A DNA stretch of 64,000 nt. It comes from Sisyra terminalis. Lineage: Eukaryota > Arthropoda > Insecta > Neuroptera > Sisyridae. Position 1 is the first letter of the stretch. Every line of letters starts with the position of its first letter. Positions 10,215 through 21,949 of this stretch are shown here, in pieces. The position numbers and the translations under genes are program-made. Where the stretch lies: contig OY292278.1 of assembly GCA_958496175.1 (NCBI GenBank), forward strand, positions 7,626,001-7,690,000. The letters run 5' to 3'. The notes beneath the pieces were generated by a model. That model searched no databases. It was not told where the DNA came from and saw nothing but the letters and a program-made list of their open reading frames with translations.

Positions 10215-12170
10215 GACTATAGAATGCTTATGTTGTAGATTACCAATGGTTTCTCAATAGTCCTACAAATCACTTCAAAGTTTCGGAGATTCTATCTTTG
10301 TCTACCTAAGTTGATCATGTTGAAATAGGATTTCCGAATCAATGGTGAGGCCAAAAAAGTTAAACATGATTTCTCTATACTAAGTTACACCTCTATGATT
10401 GGAAGTTGATAAGGATTTCAAATTATTTAGTTTTTCAAAAAACGCATTCCAGGGATTTAGAGGAACTTTGGATGTCTTTAATTACTTTTAAGCAGGGTTG
10501 GGAATTGATTTATTGAAGTCCCAAACAAAAATTAAGTAAAATACAAACTTTCCAAAACTTTTGGTATCAAGTTCCCTATAGAATTACCAGTTTCTGTCGA
10601 TGGTTCGAGCAATTAGCAAGCCGATTAAGTAGGAATCATTCTATTCATTCTCAACTACAGTCATTTGTTGTTATTTCCTGCACCATATCGTAAACCAATA
10701 TCAAATTTCTGACATTTAATATGAACAATAAATGCATTTATGCAACTGTGTTAATTAATCGAAACGCATTGAAAATAAAAGATTATGTTAGGCCTAGCAG
10801 AAGTTTTACAAAGTTTCCTACATCATAATTATGAACACTAATTTGACCATAAAACGACTTCATGTCTCCAACTTGAAACATAATACTTACAATATATATA
10901 TATATATATATATATTAAAATCTCGATTAGAAAATTTCATGGAATTCAACGAACATACTGGAGATGTGATAGGAAAAAAGAACTAAAGAGATCGAGATCA
11001 AATAAACGGTATTAATGTGTGTTTCTTTTTTTTTCTTTCTATCTTTCTTTTTTCTTTCCTCTCCAAACCATATTTGTACAGGTTTTTTTCTTTCCTATAT
11101 GTTTTTATGTATGTATATTGCTCGAACGGACTTAAAACGGCCTTATTGGAGGTCAAACTCGAACCAAACTCAAATATAATATAATAATAATCATTTTCAA
11201 ACGGTACCGAATCTCTAAACCTAATATATACAAACGGAATGCTAGTTTTCTTGTAAAAAATTCGATTACCATTTTGACAGAAATACGATGAAAAAGTTCA
11301 GTAAAATTTTATGATTTTTGATCTCAATTTGGCAGATTTAAATCAATGCCATTATGCAGTTTAAAAATTTAAGATTTTTTTTCTCGATATTTGACTCTGA
11401 TTACGATTTAAAATGAGTACAGAAAATTGAAAATCACTTACAATTAAAGATGATCTCTAGCTATGAAGTCCACGATTCCCCAATTTTCCATTGATTCCAA
11501 TAAGATAAATTGTTCACTTCACAAATTAGTTTTCATAAAACTTTTTATTTTTAAATTGTAATTAAAACAATCGAAATCAATGTAATAACTTCATATACCC
11601 AATGGCGTTTATCGTTTGGCGAAAATTCGCCATTGGAACATTACATCGAAATGTTTTTCGTGAATCACAAATAATCAATACACAAAGTACACCAAAAGTT
11701 TCTAAATATATTCAAATAAGTTTTTTCAATAAAAAATATTTACAAACTATTAATTTTTAACAAAATTTGTCGTTTTTTTTACGCGAAAATTAAGACGTCA
11801 CATCACAAGTGCATCGGATGGCGTCACTGATATTCACTTGTTTTTGCAAAACGAAAATCTATTGGTAATGCAATGGGGGAAAACAAAAGTTACTAAAAAC
11901 GCAAAAAAAAAAATTTTCAATGAATTTCAGTGGCGTTTTTGACTAAAGTTTTACGATTAGTATTAGATATACAAATAAATTTTATTTTTAAAAAAAGGGC
12001 TATGATTTTTACTCCAAGAACTATCGATCGTTAGTTACTACTTTGTCCTACCTATCAAACCACATACGAATTTTTTTTGGAAAAAAATCCTCCAATTTTT
12101 GGTGCCTGATCTAAAATTGTTAATAAACCAAAATTAGTGGTAAATGGATGAAACAATATGCAGGGAATAT
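10215..12170. other. No gene recognised; contains an (AT)n run
   Basis: This is AT-rich DNA with an (AT)n microsatellite at 10892-10915 and pyrimidine-rich runs near 11027-11060. No frame has recognisable content and no other repeat of the window maps here. Confidence 0.55.
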
Positions 12171-12174
12171 AGGG

Positions 12175-13080
12175 AATGGGGTAAGACATCCCATTGGCAT
12201 ACTCTCAAAGCTTGCTTAATGATTTTGCGACATATAATTGAAAATTGGGTTGGAAAATGACCTGGTCATGTCTTTTGATATATTGAAGGTATTTATGCAT
12301 CAATTCTCGACTCAATCGCCTTAATTTTTGTAAATTAAATTCCCCAGTAATGCTGTGTATACAATATATAAAATATATTGCAGTCCAATTTATTATCATA
12401 AATTTGAACAGAAGTTCAAACAAAAAAAAAATATTCGTGACGTATTGCCCAGATACGTATTTCGATTGCCAAGCAAACTTCATCAGTGGTCATCAAGTAG
12501 TTTGAATCACTCCGTAACTGCTCTGTGATGATTCACAAATGAATGTTACAGAGTTACGAAGTTACGGAGTGATTCAAACTACTTGATGACCACTGATGAA
12601 GATTGCTTGGCAATCGAAATACGTATCTGGGCAATACGTCACGAATATTTTTTTTTTGTTGGAACTTCTGTTCAAATTTATGATAATAAATTGGACTGCA
12701 ATATATTTTATATATTGTATACACAGTATAACTGTTCAAAGTCAGCGAAAAAATCTTATTTTGATAATCCCCAGTAATGGTTTCATTAAGTTGGACTAAC
12801 TTATAATGGATTGCTCTGATCTAATACCAAAAAATGCACAGCTAAAACTTTTCTCAGGAAAATTTGGTTTTACCATTGAAGTTGATGCCTAACTGACATT
12901 ATCTTAACCGTCTAATTAGATCCACTTTTCATCCCCTATTTTCGCACCACACCTACGAACTTTAAGTTTGAAACCACTTGTTGAATCATTTCCCAAATTT
13001 TCACGAATCTTGATCCAATATCTCATCCAATTCAAATGACAAAACAAGTGGTTTATTTGTCAAGAAAAAAAATCATATGG
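12175..13080 (-). pseudogene. mariner-like transposase pseudogene, copy 1 (split by element A2)
   Basis: Read on the minus strand from about 13050 downward, the conceptual protein has a helix-turn-helix-type stretch (ELDEILDQDS), then a segment ending YKLVQLNETITG. After the inserted element it continues EFNLQKLRRL..., HDQVIFQPN and YVAKSL. This matches the mariner order in which an ETI motif precedes the second catalytic block HxDNAxPH. The block is degraded (HDQVIFQPNFQ), and several stops and frame breaks occur. A partial tandem copy follows at 13381, and another copy sits at 53990-54650. Confidence 0.7.
12353..12768 (+). mobile_element. Hammerhead palindrome family A, complete copy with target duplication (A2)
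   Basis: This is the best-delimited copy. It is flanked by perfect 11-bp repeats ccccagtaatg (12342-12352 and 12769-12779). The uninterrupted form is visible in the mariner paralogue at about 13383. The left end is the short terminus ctgtgtatac. The right end is the long terminus, which continues past cacag through a segment starting tataactgttcaaagtcagc and ending ttattttgat. The right-arm core is CTGATGA 12592-12598, with stem II GATTGC/GCAATC, GAAA and ATACGTAT. The left-arm core is on the minus strand with one stem II mismatch. Its 416-bp length is purely noncoding. Confidence 0.9.
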
Positions 13081-13380
13081 AAATTTGGAACAGTCATTCG
13101 GCTAGGCAAAATGATCGCAAACGAGGAATTTCTAATAAGTACTTCAATTACTTGTGCTTTCCTATATAAAGTCGTAGAGCTTTTGTTCAACTGAATTGAT
13201 TTTCATCAGAATTTAATACAAATACTTCACTCGAATCTAATATAGGACCGTTCATAAAATGCATCACTACAATTGAACCCATTATTATTCATGAAGTTTT
13301 GATGCCATATTTTTCGATTTCTACTTTACCGACTATAAAATTGCTCCAACCATCTTACGCGGTGCTACTGTTTGATGAAA

Positions 13381-13910
13381 TTCCCCAGTAATGGTTTCAT
13401 TAGATTGGATTAACTTATAATGGATTACTTTGATCTAATACCAAAAAATGCACAGCTAAAACTTTCCTCATTAATATTCGGTTTTACCATTGAAGTTGAT
13501 GCCTATCTGACCTTATCTTAAGCGCCTAATTAGATCCACTTTTCATCCCCTATTTTCGCACCACCCTACGACCTTCAAGTTTAAAACCACTTGTTGAATC
13601 ATTTCCCAAGTTTTCACGAATCTTGATCCAATATCTCATCCAATTCAAATGACAAAACAAGTGGTTTATTTGTCAAGAAAAAAAATCAAATGGAAATTTG
13701 GAACAGCCATTCGGCTAGGCAAAATGATCGCAAACGAGGAATTTCTAATAAGTACTTCAATGACTTGTAAAGGACCGTTGATAAAATACATCACTTAAAT
13801 TGAACCCATTATTATTCATGAAGTTATGATGCCATATTTTTCGATTTCTACTTTACCGACTATAAAATTGCTCCAACTATCTTACGCGGTGCTACTGTTT
13901 GATGATTTTA
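13381..13910 (-). pseudogene. mariner-like pseudogene, partial tandem copy 2
   Basis: The segment repeats 12769-13379 head to tail with small deletions, including loss of the stretch at 13160-13230. It retains the same degraded minus-strand mariner frame. It preserves ttccccagtaatgg uninterrupted, which proves the target duplication of A2. Confidence 0.7.
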
Positions 13911-14713
13911 ATGAAGAAACCAGTTTGAAAAATGCTTACTTTCAATTTCATTAAGCTCTTTTACGAAGAATGAAGAAAAAATATTGACTTCCTAGTGACC
14001 CAATAATGAAGGCTTTAAAAATGCAAATGCTATCTCATTAACAAGATGAAAGAAATACTATCCGTCGAAGAAGAAGAAGAAAAAAAACCATCAGAGATCA
14101 TTTATATAATTAGAAGCAAGCAAGCGACCATCGTAGCCAATGTAAAACTTTAAAAACTCACTTAATAACTTTAATGATAATAAAATATGCACAAGAGAAA
14201 GGTCTTTTTAAATCATAAAAATTAAACTTCTTACGTAATTCATTCTATTAATAATAAGAATAAGAATATGCTTTGTACGGTGAAGAGGAAAAAAAAAAAA
14301 GAAATAATTCCCTAGAAAGTTTTTCAAGTCGATTTGATCGATGAGCCAAGAGAATAATAATAAAAATTTAATAACAATAAAAAAAAAGCAACTAAATAAA
14401 TCTCTCATTGAAAATTACATTTCAAGACAAATTGCACTTTCTTAATAAAAAAAAAATGCATCTCCCAATAGTTCCCTTCACCATCAGTGAAACTGTTTCC
14501 TCAATTTTAAAAATTAATAAGAAAAAAAAATGTAATAATGATTTTAATGCAAAATAATTATGATTTTTGTCAAATGGGTGTGGAGAATGACATTGTCTAG
14601 ACGTAGTTAATGACAAAAACCCTTGCTACTGATTCTGAAAATTCTAATCTCTTAATTAACTCTCAACAATTACTGCCTCATAATTTATTGTACAAATGCT
14701 TAACTATAATACA
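13911..14713. other. No gene recognised
   Basis: AT-rich DNA with a GAA run near 14068-14085. Minus-strand frames at 14208-14408 and 14422-14616 are phenylalanine- and lysine-rich without domains. Confidence 0.5.
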
Positions 14714-14740
14714 TACAGTGGTGAGCAAAAGTCGTACGAA
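14714..14740 (+). mobile_element. Putative Tc1-type terminus
   Basis: TACAGTGGTGAGCAAAAGT resembles the terminal inverted repeat of many insect Tc1-like elements and begins at a TA. A matching right end was not found, so only a single terminus is called. The overlapping frames at 14903-15232 (-) and 15024-15221 (+) give no recognisable transposase. Confidence 0.4.
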
Positions 14741-15470
14741 TTATTGCTTATGATTGAAAATTGTTTTGACTTTAATTACTTTATTCATAATTTAAAAAAA
14801 AAAACAAAGTTGTTGTTATAATACAAATGTTATGGTTGTTAAAATGTACTCAATTTTAAAAAAATTATAAGTTTATGTTGTTTAAAGTTGGAGAAAAACA
14901 ATCTATTTTGGTCCATATCCAGTTTTGTATTTCTTGTAAAGAATTGGATTTAATTTCCAAAGTTGGGAAGGTCCTAAGAAAAACTTCAATACATTTCCCA
15001 ATTTATCTTTAATACAGACAAAAATGAAAGGCAGACGATTAAAAGATACCCAAAATTTCGATACTGTAAAAGTATCTCGATTCTTCGATAATTTTAGTGT
15101 CAAAAAAACCAAATCAATACAACAAATACCAAAGAAATTTAGAAAATTGACTGTGAAACTATTGGAAAATTCAATAAAAAGCTTAATATTTGACAAGAGT
15201 TGGAGCAAAAACTTTTTATAACACATTTCCACTGGTGAATCCTTCGTAAAAAAATTGATCTTTCCAGGAAAAATGTAACAGGTGACGATAAATAAATCTC
15301 ATGCAAAAAATTTCAACCATAATTGTTAATGGTTGCCAGTTGGTAAAATTGGCCAAACAATGATAAACAATCTGGACGATTTTACTTTGGAAGTTTTTGT
15401 TTTTAATTTTCCGAAGAGGAAAAATTCAAAAAAAAACTTTTAAGTTATTTTTTAAAGAAATTTATTCCCC

Positions 15471-17175
15471 AAAGATTTAGCCGATTAAGCATTTGAAAAC
15501 TACCCTCGCATCTTATGAATGGATATTACCTTGTTTTTCTTCCAAGATATCCCTTGACTTAATCACATATCCCTAACTCTTATAGTAAGGCAATAATGGG
15601 GATAACAATCCTTAACGGAAATATTTTATTTCTCAGCACCTATTGAAGATATTTTCATGTTATTAAAACTATACATGACTACTGTGTATGCAATATATAG
15701 GATATATTGCGGTCCAATTTATGTAGTATAATCTGATATAATAATATATAAAAATCATACCATAAACAAAAATTTTAATAGAAGTTCAAACAAAAATATT
15801 CGTAACGTATTGCCCAGATACGTATTTCGATTGCCAAGCAATCTTCACCAGTGGTCATCAAGTAGTTTGGATCACTCCGTTCATCACAATCATTGTGAAT
15901 CATCACAAAGCAGTTACGGAGTGACCCAAACTACTTGATGACCACTGAGGAAGACTGCTTGACAATCGAAATACGTATCTGGGCAATACGTTACGAATAT
16001 TTTTATTTGAACTTCTATTCAAATTTATGTTTATGGTATGATTTTTATATATTATTATATTAAATTATATTACATAAATTGGACCGCAATATATCCTATA
16101 TATTGTATACACAGTATAATTGTTGAAAGTCAGCGAAAAAATCTTATTTTGATTATAAATGACTGTTAATAAACTAATTATAATATGTTATAAGAATTGT
16201 TGCAATATAAGATACTGTTAAAATTAAGAAGTATATTTTTTGGGGGTGGTTTATTATATCAACCTCCAAAATACATTTAGCAAAAAAATATATTCTTTAT
16301 TTTAACTAGTTAGCTATCTTATGTTAAAGTTACAAAATGATCAAATTGGTGGAACATAGTTCAAAAAAATAAAATTTAATTAAGGATACTTGCATGTAAA
16401 TCATTTTTTACCAAATCTTATATTAACAACTGTACTATTTCTATATCTATAATCATAAATATGTTCTTAAAACTTTTAACTGTCGAAAAAATATCTAATC
16501 TACAAATAAACTATGAAATATCACTATAAATAATATGCAATTTGATGGAAATCGACTACACGAATTTTATTAAAAAATTCAAATGCATTCCGAATTGTAG
16601 CTAAAGTATGTTGAGCTTTTGAAGTTTTAAATCACTTTTGGTAAAAATTACCATTTATTACATAATATTTTGGACATCTAGCTTCTATCAGTGGCAAAAT
16701 CATTGTGTAAAATATCTGAATTTTTAAATATCTTTTGGTAGAAAATTGAACTTTATTGTACAACTTTTCGATAATATTATTGCCTTTATAAAGGAGTATG
16801 AAAATCAGCAGAATACAATGCAAGAATTGTTTAAAAATGAAAACTTGAATCATCTTAGATAACTATTTACGAAATTATCTTCAACTAGTGTATTGGATTT
16901 TTCAGAACTGAGGTAATCTGACATTAAAATATTATTTACTGGCACTTATCAATTATCAAAAGCAGTATTCTATCTTGCTTAAATATTAAATAACAACGAA
17001 ATAACCCTTGAATTTTTAAGATATCGCAAAAATATTATATAAGTAAGGGTACAATCAAGGCATATTAATAGCAAAACATATAATTCCTTTACTAAATTTG
17101 AACACCTATGAAGAAGTTCAATTATAAGTTTGTGATTGGTTAAATGGCAATTGAACAATCGATTGTTGATCTTAA
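15471..17175 (-). repeat. Dispersed 1.2-kb repeat 'R16', copy 1 (split by element A3)
   Basis: After removing the inserted hammerhead element (15681-16153), this segment matches both arms of the inverted duplication at 34590-36735. Shared marks are the ccctaactcttatagtaaggc block, the gtatattttttgggggtgg block and the block around gtaagggtacaatc. No frame is convincing on either strand. It may be a decayed transposon of unknown class. Confidence 0.65.
15681..16153 (+). mobile_element. Hammerhead palindrome family A, inverted dimer (copy A3)
   Basis: The element is flanked by tatacatgact (15670-15680) and tataaatgact (16154-16164), an 11-bp target duplication with one mismatch. The left end is the short terminus (actgtgtatg) and the right end the long terminus (...cttattttgat). 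The right-arm core is CTGAGGA 15944-15950 with a weakened stem II (GACTGC versus ACAATC) and intact GAAA and ATACGTAT. The left-arm core is mutated (CTGGTGA on the minus strand). Both ribozymes are therefore probably weak or dead. Confidence 0.85.
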
Positions 17176-17914
17176 ACAATCTGAATTGACTTCTTGTTTT
17201 ATATAATTTATATAAAATGCAATCAATAATTTTATAAGTTATTTTTAATGGTTCGTTTAAAAGGAACAGATAAGAGGCTTAAAAGTATTTTGTTATGATG
17301 ATTAAAAGGTCGATATTTGATTCGCCCACAACCACGAACCTGATATTATACCTACGTAAGTGGAGGAAGTAAAAGTTGGGTTTTTTTTTCTTTGCTAAAG
17401 AATAAGAGAGACTCTTATGTGATTATTCTTTTTTGCAGAGATCATTTGACATTTCGTGTTTCTTGTGTGATTATTTGCACGTAGTTGGTTCTCTTGCTGG
17501 CTGGGAAATTGGAAGGGAAAGAGAATGCGAGATTTTTTGGTTTTTTGATTGATGGAATGTATGGAAAATAGTATGGAAAGATGGTATGCTGCAGCCGAGG
17601 TTTGGGTTGAAGAGGAGAGAAATTGGATTTGGTTGCATGTGTTTTTCTTGCAAAAATTTGCTGTTGTTGTTGTTGTTGTGGAGAGAAATTCTTTTAGTTC
17701 TTTGGCTGCTCGGTGTTTTGTTGTGGTTAAATGTGTTTGTGATTCTTTTACAGTTCACTAACCCCATTCTTCAGTTCAACATTCTCTTTGGCTGTTGGTC
17801 GGTTTGTCGTTGCCACGAACGAGTTTGTCTTCTTATTACGTCGTTCACTTACTTACTTACTTACTTACACACTTACTTACTTGGACTCATGTCGGCTAAG
17901 GTCTTATGGAGTCG
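17176..17914. other. No gene recognised; GC-richer stretch and (CTTA)n
   Basis: From 17460 to 17830 the plus strand is G/T-rich with gttgtt repeats. Open frames at 17549-17761, 17586-18011 (+) and 17471-17767 (-) overlap and are leucine- or asparagine-rich, so they look like composition effects. A (CTTA)n microsatellite lies at 17846-17885. Confidence 0.5.
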
Positions 17915-18765
17915 AGGAAAACCATTGAAATGTGATGAAAATTTTTGCTCAAATTATCTCACAACTATTCCAAAAAAGGGACAAAATTTAACCACTTTTC
18001 TTATAGAATAATGCATAAGTTTTCCTCTACTATTTTTAACTAAATTCAAAGAGGAAGAGGCAATTTAAATGTAGTATTTTTTTGGGGCTGAGATGTCTAG
18101 AACAGTGGTTCCTAACCTTTTTTAGTCGCGAACCCCCAAGGAAATTAAACATAATGCTAAAGACCCCTGAGTGAAGAAGGTGCAATTTTTGGACAATATT
18201 ATATTTTAGTATTCCTTCATTAAATTATTGCGGACCCCCAGGGGTCCGCGGACCACAGGTTCGGAAACAATGATCCAGAAGATTACAGTTCGGACGGTTA
18301 AGGATACATTAAATTTTTTTGGCTGTTTTTGGGGGAAAACTAGAGAATAAAACCATTGCTATTTTCCACTATCATGAAATGATTTAATCGTTAAGAACTT
18401 TTTTCAACCAAAAATGGTTCACCTAAATACTAAACCAAGGACTTTTAACTATACCTTATTTATTGAGTAACAGTTGGAGTATGTTTTAGTACGTTGGAGA
18501 TGATGACTTGTACTGGTAACACCACCTACCTGCAACAAAGAACAAAAATTGGTCAATTTTCAAAAATCATGCTTACCCTGTTTATTATTAAAATCTAATG
18601 ATAAATAATTCGAGAATTTTTTTTTCTGAAATTCGACAAAAGTTCAAAAGAATGGAAAGATAAATTTAGGCTCCAACTTCAGACTAAATGTTAATCTAAT
18701 TGAATCCGTTCGTCAAATAGTTTAAAAACCATTTTTTTTCCAACAGAAACATTTGATTTAACCAC
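17915..18765. repeat. Tandem duplication, unit 1
   Basis: The unit begins near gaggaaaaccattgaaatg and is repeated at about 18766-19735 with a period of roughly 760 bp once a 163-bp insertion in unit 2 is discounted. A third copy of the first part is at 48169-48747. Each copy contains a hAT-type MITE, so the MITE inserted before duplication. No coding frame is evident. Confidence 0.75.
18103..18272. mobile_element. hAT-type MITE (copy 2)
   Basis: Starts CAGTGGTTCCTAACC and ends with the inverted match ggttcggaaacaatg. The flanks gtctagaa and atccagaa agree at 6 of 8 positions, a decayed 8-bp target duplication. The interior has the palindrome cccccaggggtccgcgg. Confidence 0.8.
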
Positions 18766-18863
18766 AGATTAACGCATACATTTTCCTCTACTATTTTTAA
18801 TTAAATTCAAAGAGGAAGAGGCTATTTAAATGTAGTTTTTTTTTGGGTCTGAAATGTCTAAAA

Positions 18864-19034
18864 CAGCGGTTCCTAACCTTTTTTAGTCGCGAACCCCCAA
18901 GGAAATTAAACATATTGCTAAAGACCCCGAAGTGAAAAAAGGTGAAATTTTCGGACAATATTATATTTTAGTATTCCTTCATTAAATTATTGCGGACCCC
19001 CAGGGGTCCGCGGACCACAGGTTAGGAAACAATG
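18864..19034. mobile_element. hAT-type MITE (copy 3)
   Basis: Starts CAGCGGTTCCTAACC and ends ggttaggaaacaatg. It sits at the same position in unit 2 as copy 2 does in unit 1, so it was copied by duplication rather than by a new insertion. Confidence 0.8.
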
Positions 19035-19256
19035 GTCCAGAAGATTAAAGTTCGGACGGTTAAGGATACATTAAATTTTTTTGGCTGTTTTTGAGGGAAA
19101 ACCAGAAAATAGAACCATCGCTATTTTCCACTATCATGAAATAAATGATTTGATCGTTTCGAACTTTTTGCAACCGAAAATGGTTCACCTAAATACTAAA
19201 CCAAGGACTTTTAACTATACCTTATTTATTGAGTAACAGTTGAAGTACGTTTTAAT

Positions 19257-19419
19257 CAAGGTTTATAAAATACACAGGTGGCCTCATGGTGGCTACGTGA
19301 TGGATACGTGACATATCCAGAAGAAATTCGTACATATCTTCAGACTGTTCAATTTCAAAATTCTTCGTATGACGTCATTTTTTTTTCTAATGGAGCAACC
19401 TGTGTAATTTCCAACCTTG
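19257..19419 (+). mobile_element. 9-bp-target-site MITE, CAAGGTTT family (copy M1)
   Basis: The ends CAAGGTTTATAAAATACACAG and the inverted ctgtgtaatttccaaccttg bracket about 160 bp. The flanks cgttttaat (19248-19256) and cgttttgat (19420-19428) form a 9-bp duplication with one mismatch. Unit 1 of the tandem duplication shows the unoccupied site. Nine-bp duplications are typical of Mutator-like elements. The superfamily is inferred only from this length, and there is no coding sequence. Confidence 0.85.
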
Positions 19420-19735
19420 CGTTTTGATACGTTAGAGATGATGACTTGTACTGGTAACACCACCTACCTGCAACAAAGAGCAAAAATTGGTAAATTTTCA
19501 AAAATCGTGCTTACCCTGTTTATTATTAAAATCTAATGATAAATAATTCGAAAAAAATTTTTTCTGAAATTCGACAAAAGTTCAAAAGAATGGAAAGATA
19601 AATTTAGATAAATTTAGGCTCCAACTTCAGACTAAATGTTAATCTAATTGAATCCTTTCGTCAAAAAGTTTAAAAACCATTTTTTTTCAACATATTCTTG
19701 TAAGAGCACCAGTGCATAATACAGAAACATTTGAT

Positions 19736-20258
19736 AAGCACTGGTTTCGTCAAAATGTTGGCACAAAACTCCAACGGAAACCTGTTGAATTTGAAGACGA
19801 CAAGTGAATCATTATCGATGTAATAATGTTAGAAATTTGGATTCCACCTGTTGCCAAATCTTTACTCTACTTTACAGCCTGTTTTCTACCGGACAACAAA
19901 TTCACACTCCCGCGTGGTTGAATTCCTCTTTTCCACATGATCTATCGTTAAGAAGGTTTTTATTTGCTTGTAAAGCGTTCCAATACACTTTATACACTAC
20001 CACCCAACAGCCAAACCATTACAAGTTAAAACCACCAAATTTTTAAAGTTTACATTACGAAAAGAGTTTAGATTAGAGTTTGCAAAACTCAGAGGAGTAA
20101 ATTTCATAGGCTATGGTGGAAAATTAAGAAAAGGAATTTAAGTTATTTTTTTAGTTCCTTTTAATTGTTGGTAGGTATCTTATTAGAATAGGATTGCAAT
20201 CTGTTTGGAACTTTTTACATTAAAAACGAATGAATTATTTTAGCACAAATATTTAAGG
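19736..20258. other. Possible decayed coding fragment, unrecognised
   Basis: A 37-codon stretch near 19690-19805 reads as an ordinary-looking peptide (HILVRAPVHNTETFDKHWF...) and ends at a stop. A different phase is open at 19804-20046. The composition is less biased than in most frames here, so a broken transposon or gene piece is possible. I do not recognise it. Confidence 0.25.
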
Positions 20259-20330
20259 CAGCGGCTCCCAACCTTATGCTCGCGAGCACCCTTGGACCAG
20301 CGGGGCATTTTCACATGTACATGGGGTTTT
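20259..20330 (+). mobile_element. hAT-like terminus (single end)
   Basis: CAGCGGCTCCCAACCTTATG followed by a cgcgag core and ccagcgggg resembles the outer end of hAT-type elements related to those at 10002 and 18103. A partner end was not found. Confidence 0.4.
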
Positions 20331-20534
20331 TCAACATTGAACAATCTTCAACAACAAATTTTGTCTTGAATATTAAAACTATTACTATTATATGTAAAAA
20401 AATAAGTTCTTGAAATGGACTTCGATCACTTTCAAAATAAACGATGGAATTAAACAATTTTACATTTTTTAAAAAAATCTGGAATTTGAGTGTATAACCA
20501 CTTCACAATGCACAAATAAATAGTAATTTTTGAT

Positions 20535-20926
20535 CAAAATAAGATTTTTTCGCTGACTTTGAACAGTTATACTGTGTATACAATATATAAGATATATTGC
20601 AGTCCAATTTATGTAGTATAATTTAACATAATAATATACAATTTAAATATAATAATATATAAACTTAATATAATAATATATAAAAATCATACCACCAACA
20701 TAAATTTGAACAAAAGTTCAAACAAAAATATTCGTGACGTATTGCCCAGATACATATTTCGATTGCCAAGCAATCCTCATCAGTGGTCATCAAGTAGTTT
20801 GGATCACTCCGAAACTGCTATGTGATGATTGAAATGTGTATATTATTATATTAAATTTGTATATTATTATGTTAAATTATACTACATAAATTGGACTGCA
20901 ATATATTTTATATATTGTATACACAG
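20535..20926 (-). mobile_element. Hammerhead palindrome family A with one deleted core (copy A4)
   Basis: This copy is oriented opposite to A2: the long terminus (aataagattttttcgctgac) is on the left and the short terminus (tatacacag, 20926) on the right. The left arm carries a minus-strand ribozyme motif (about 20740-20800) reading CTGATGA with stem II GATTGC/GCAATC. The extra residue before stem II is G here and stem III is changed (ATATGTAT). The right arm has lost its core by internal deletion, jumping from tgatgattg to the outer tattatta region. Confidence 0.8.
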
Positions 20927-21949
20927 AAATCTGTTTGGTTTTTTAATTTCAAAGGATCCAATTTAGAGATATAGTGGTCACCGCAAAACGTCTTTTTTGA
21001 GAGGAGCTCCCGAAGATCAGCTGTAGCTCCTTTCCAAATAAATATTTTTACTAATACCAGGTCTTAAAATACAGTTAAAAGATACCATAATATGCACATA
21101 TATGTGCACAAATTTTTAGATCAATAAATTTAAAAGTTTTCTCTGAAAACATTCTGGAAAATTCGCTTTTTTTCAGCCTTCTAACTGTATATAACCCCAT
21201 AAGCTGGACTTTTTGGGTCAGCGGCAGTACATAATGAAACCTCCGAAACAAGCTTCATTATCCTGCATCTTAATGGAACCAATGTTTTAATTGTATATTA
21301 AAAAAACGACATTCTTTTTCGGTACATCTAATGCAATTAAAACACAAAATTTTCGTAAAACTTTTGATTTTAAATCAATAATATAATCAGCCGCAATAGT
21401 ATCAACGTTTTGACATCTAGTGTGCAAATTTTTAATGCCAATTTAGTAAAAATTGATTACTAAGGACAACATCAAAAAATTATATTTTGAACATTACTTA
21501 AGCTTTCAATTGTTTTACCACTTAGTAATGATTGAAATAAATAGAAATTCGATGAAATAACTTTGGACGATACGAAAATATAATCTCCCCCTTAATTAAT
21601 TAGTTTTTCAGGGCTTTTCTTCCGCAGAGGGGTCTTATATTACCATGTTGCAGCATAGAAATTTATCTGTTAACAATTTTTTGACACTTTACTTATAAGC
21701 AGATAAATGGCAATTGAATGACTATTGGTTTAAAAATCTATTTTTTTTTGCGGTACACCTAATAGTATTATATGAGATTATTACGGATTGATAAACATCA
21801 TAGATTTTTGAGAACTTCCAATAAACCATGGTTGTAAGAGTACCAAAAGAAAAATTAGAAGTCTGTTAACGGGGATAGTTTAATTATTACCTTTTTTAAG
21901 ATTTATTAATAAATGTAATCAACGACTGTTACTTCACAATCAAATGGTC
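20927..21949. other. No gene recognised
   Basis: AT-rich DNA with no long frame, no match to other repeats in the window and no clear inverted repeats. Confidence 0.5.

Larger units (their letters stand above)
18766..19735. repeat. Tandem duplication, unit 2
   Basis: This is a second copy of the 17915-18765 unit, carrying an additional 9-bp-target-site MITE at 19257-19419. Comparison with unit 1 shows the empty site of that MITE. Confidence 0.75.

Noticed and set aside
14714..15240. Complete Tc1 element with an ORF at 14903-15232 (-)
   Set aside because: Only one terminus is recognisable, and the frames show none of the Tc1 motifs seen clearly at 37040-37504.
17471..18011. 141-codon plus-strand frame with a leucine-rich stretch, resembling a membrane protein
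   Set aside because: The leucines come from gttgtt and cttact simple repeats, and the frame continues into a transposon-rich tandem unit. Frames on the other strand are equally long.
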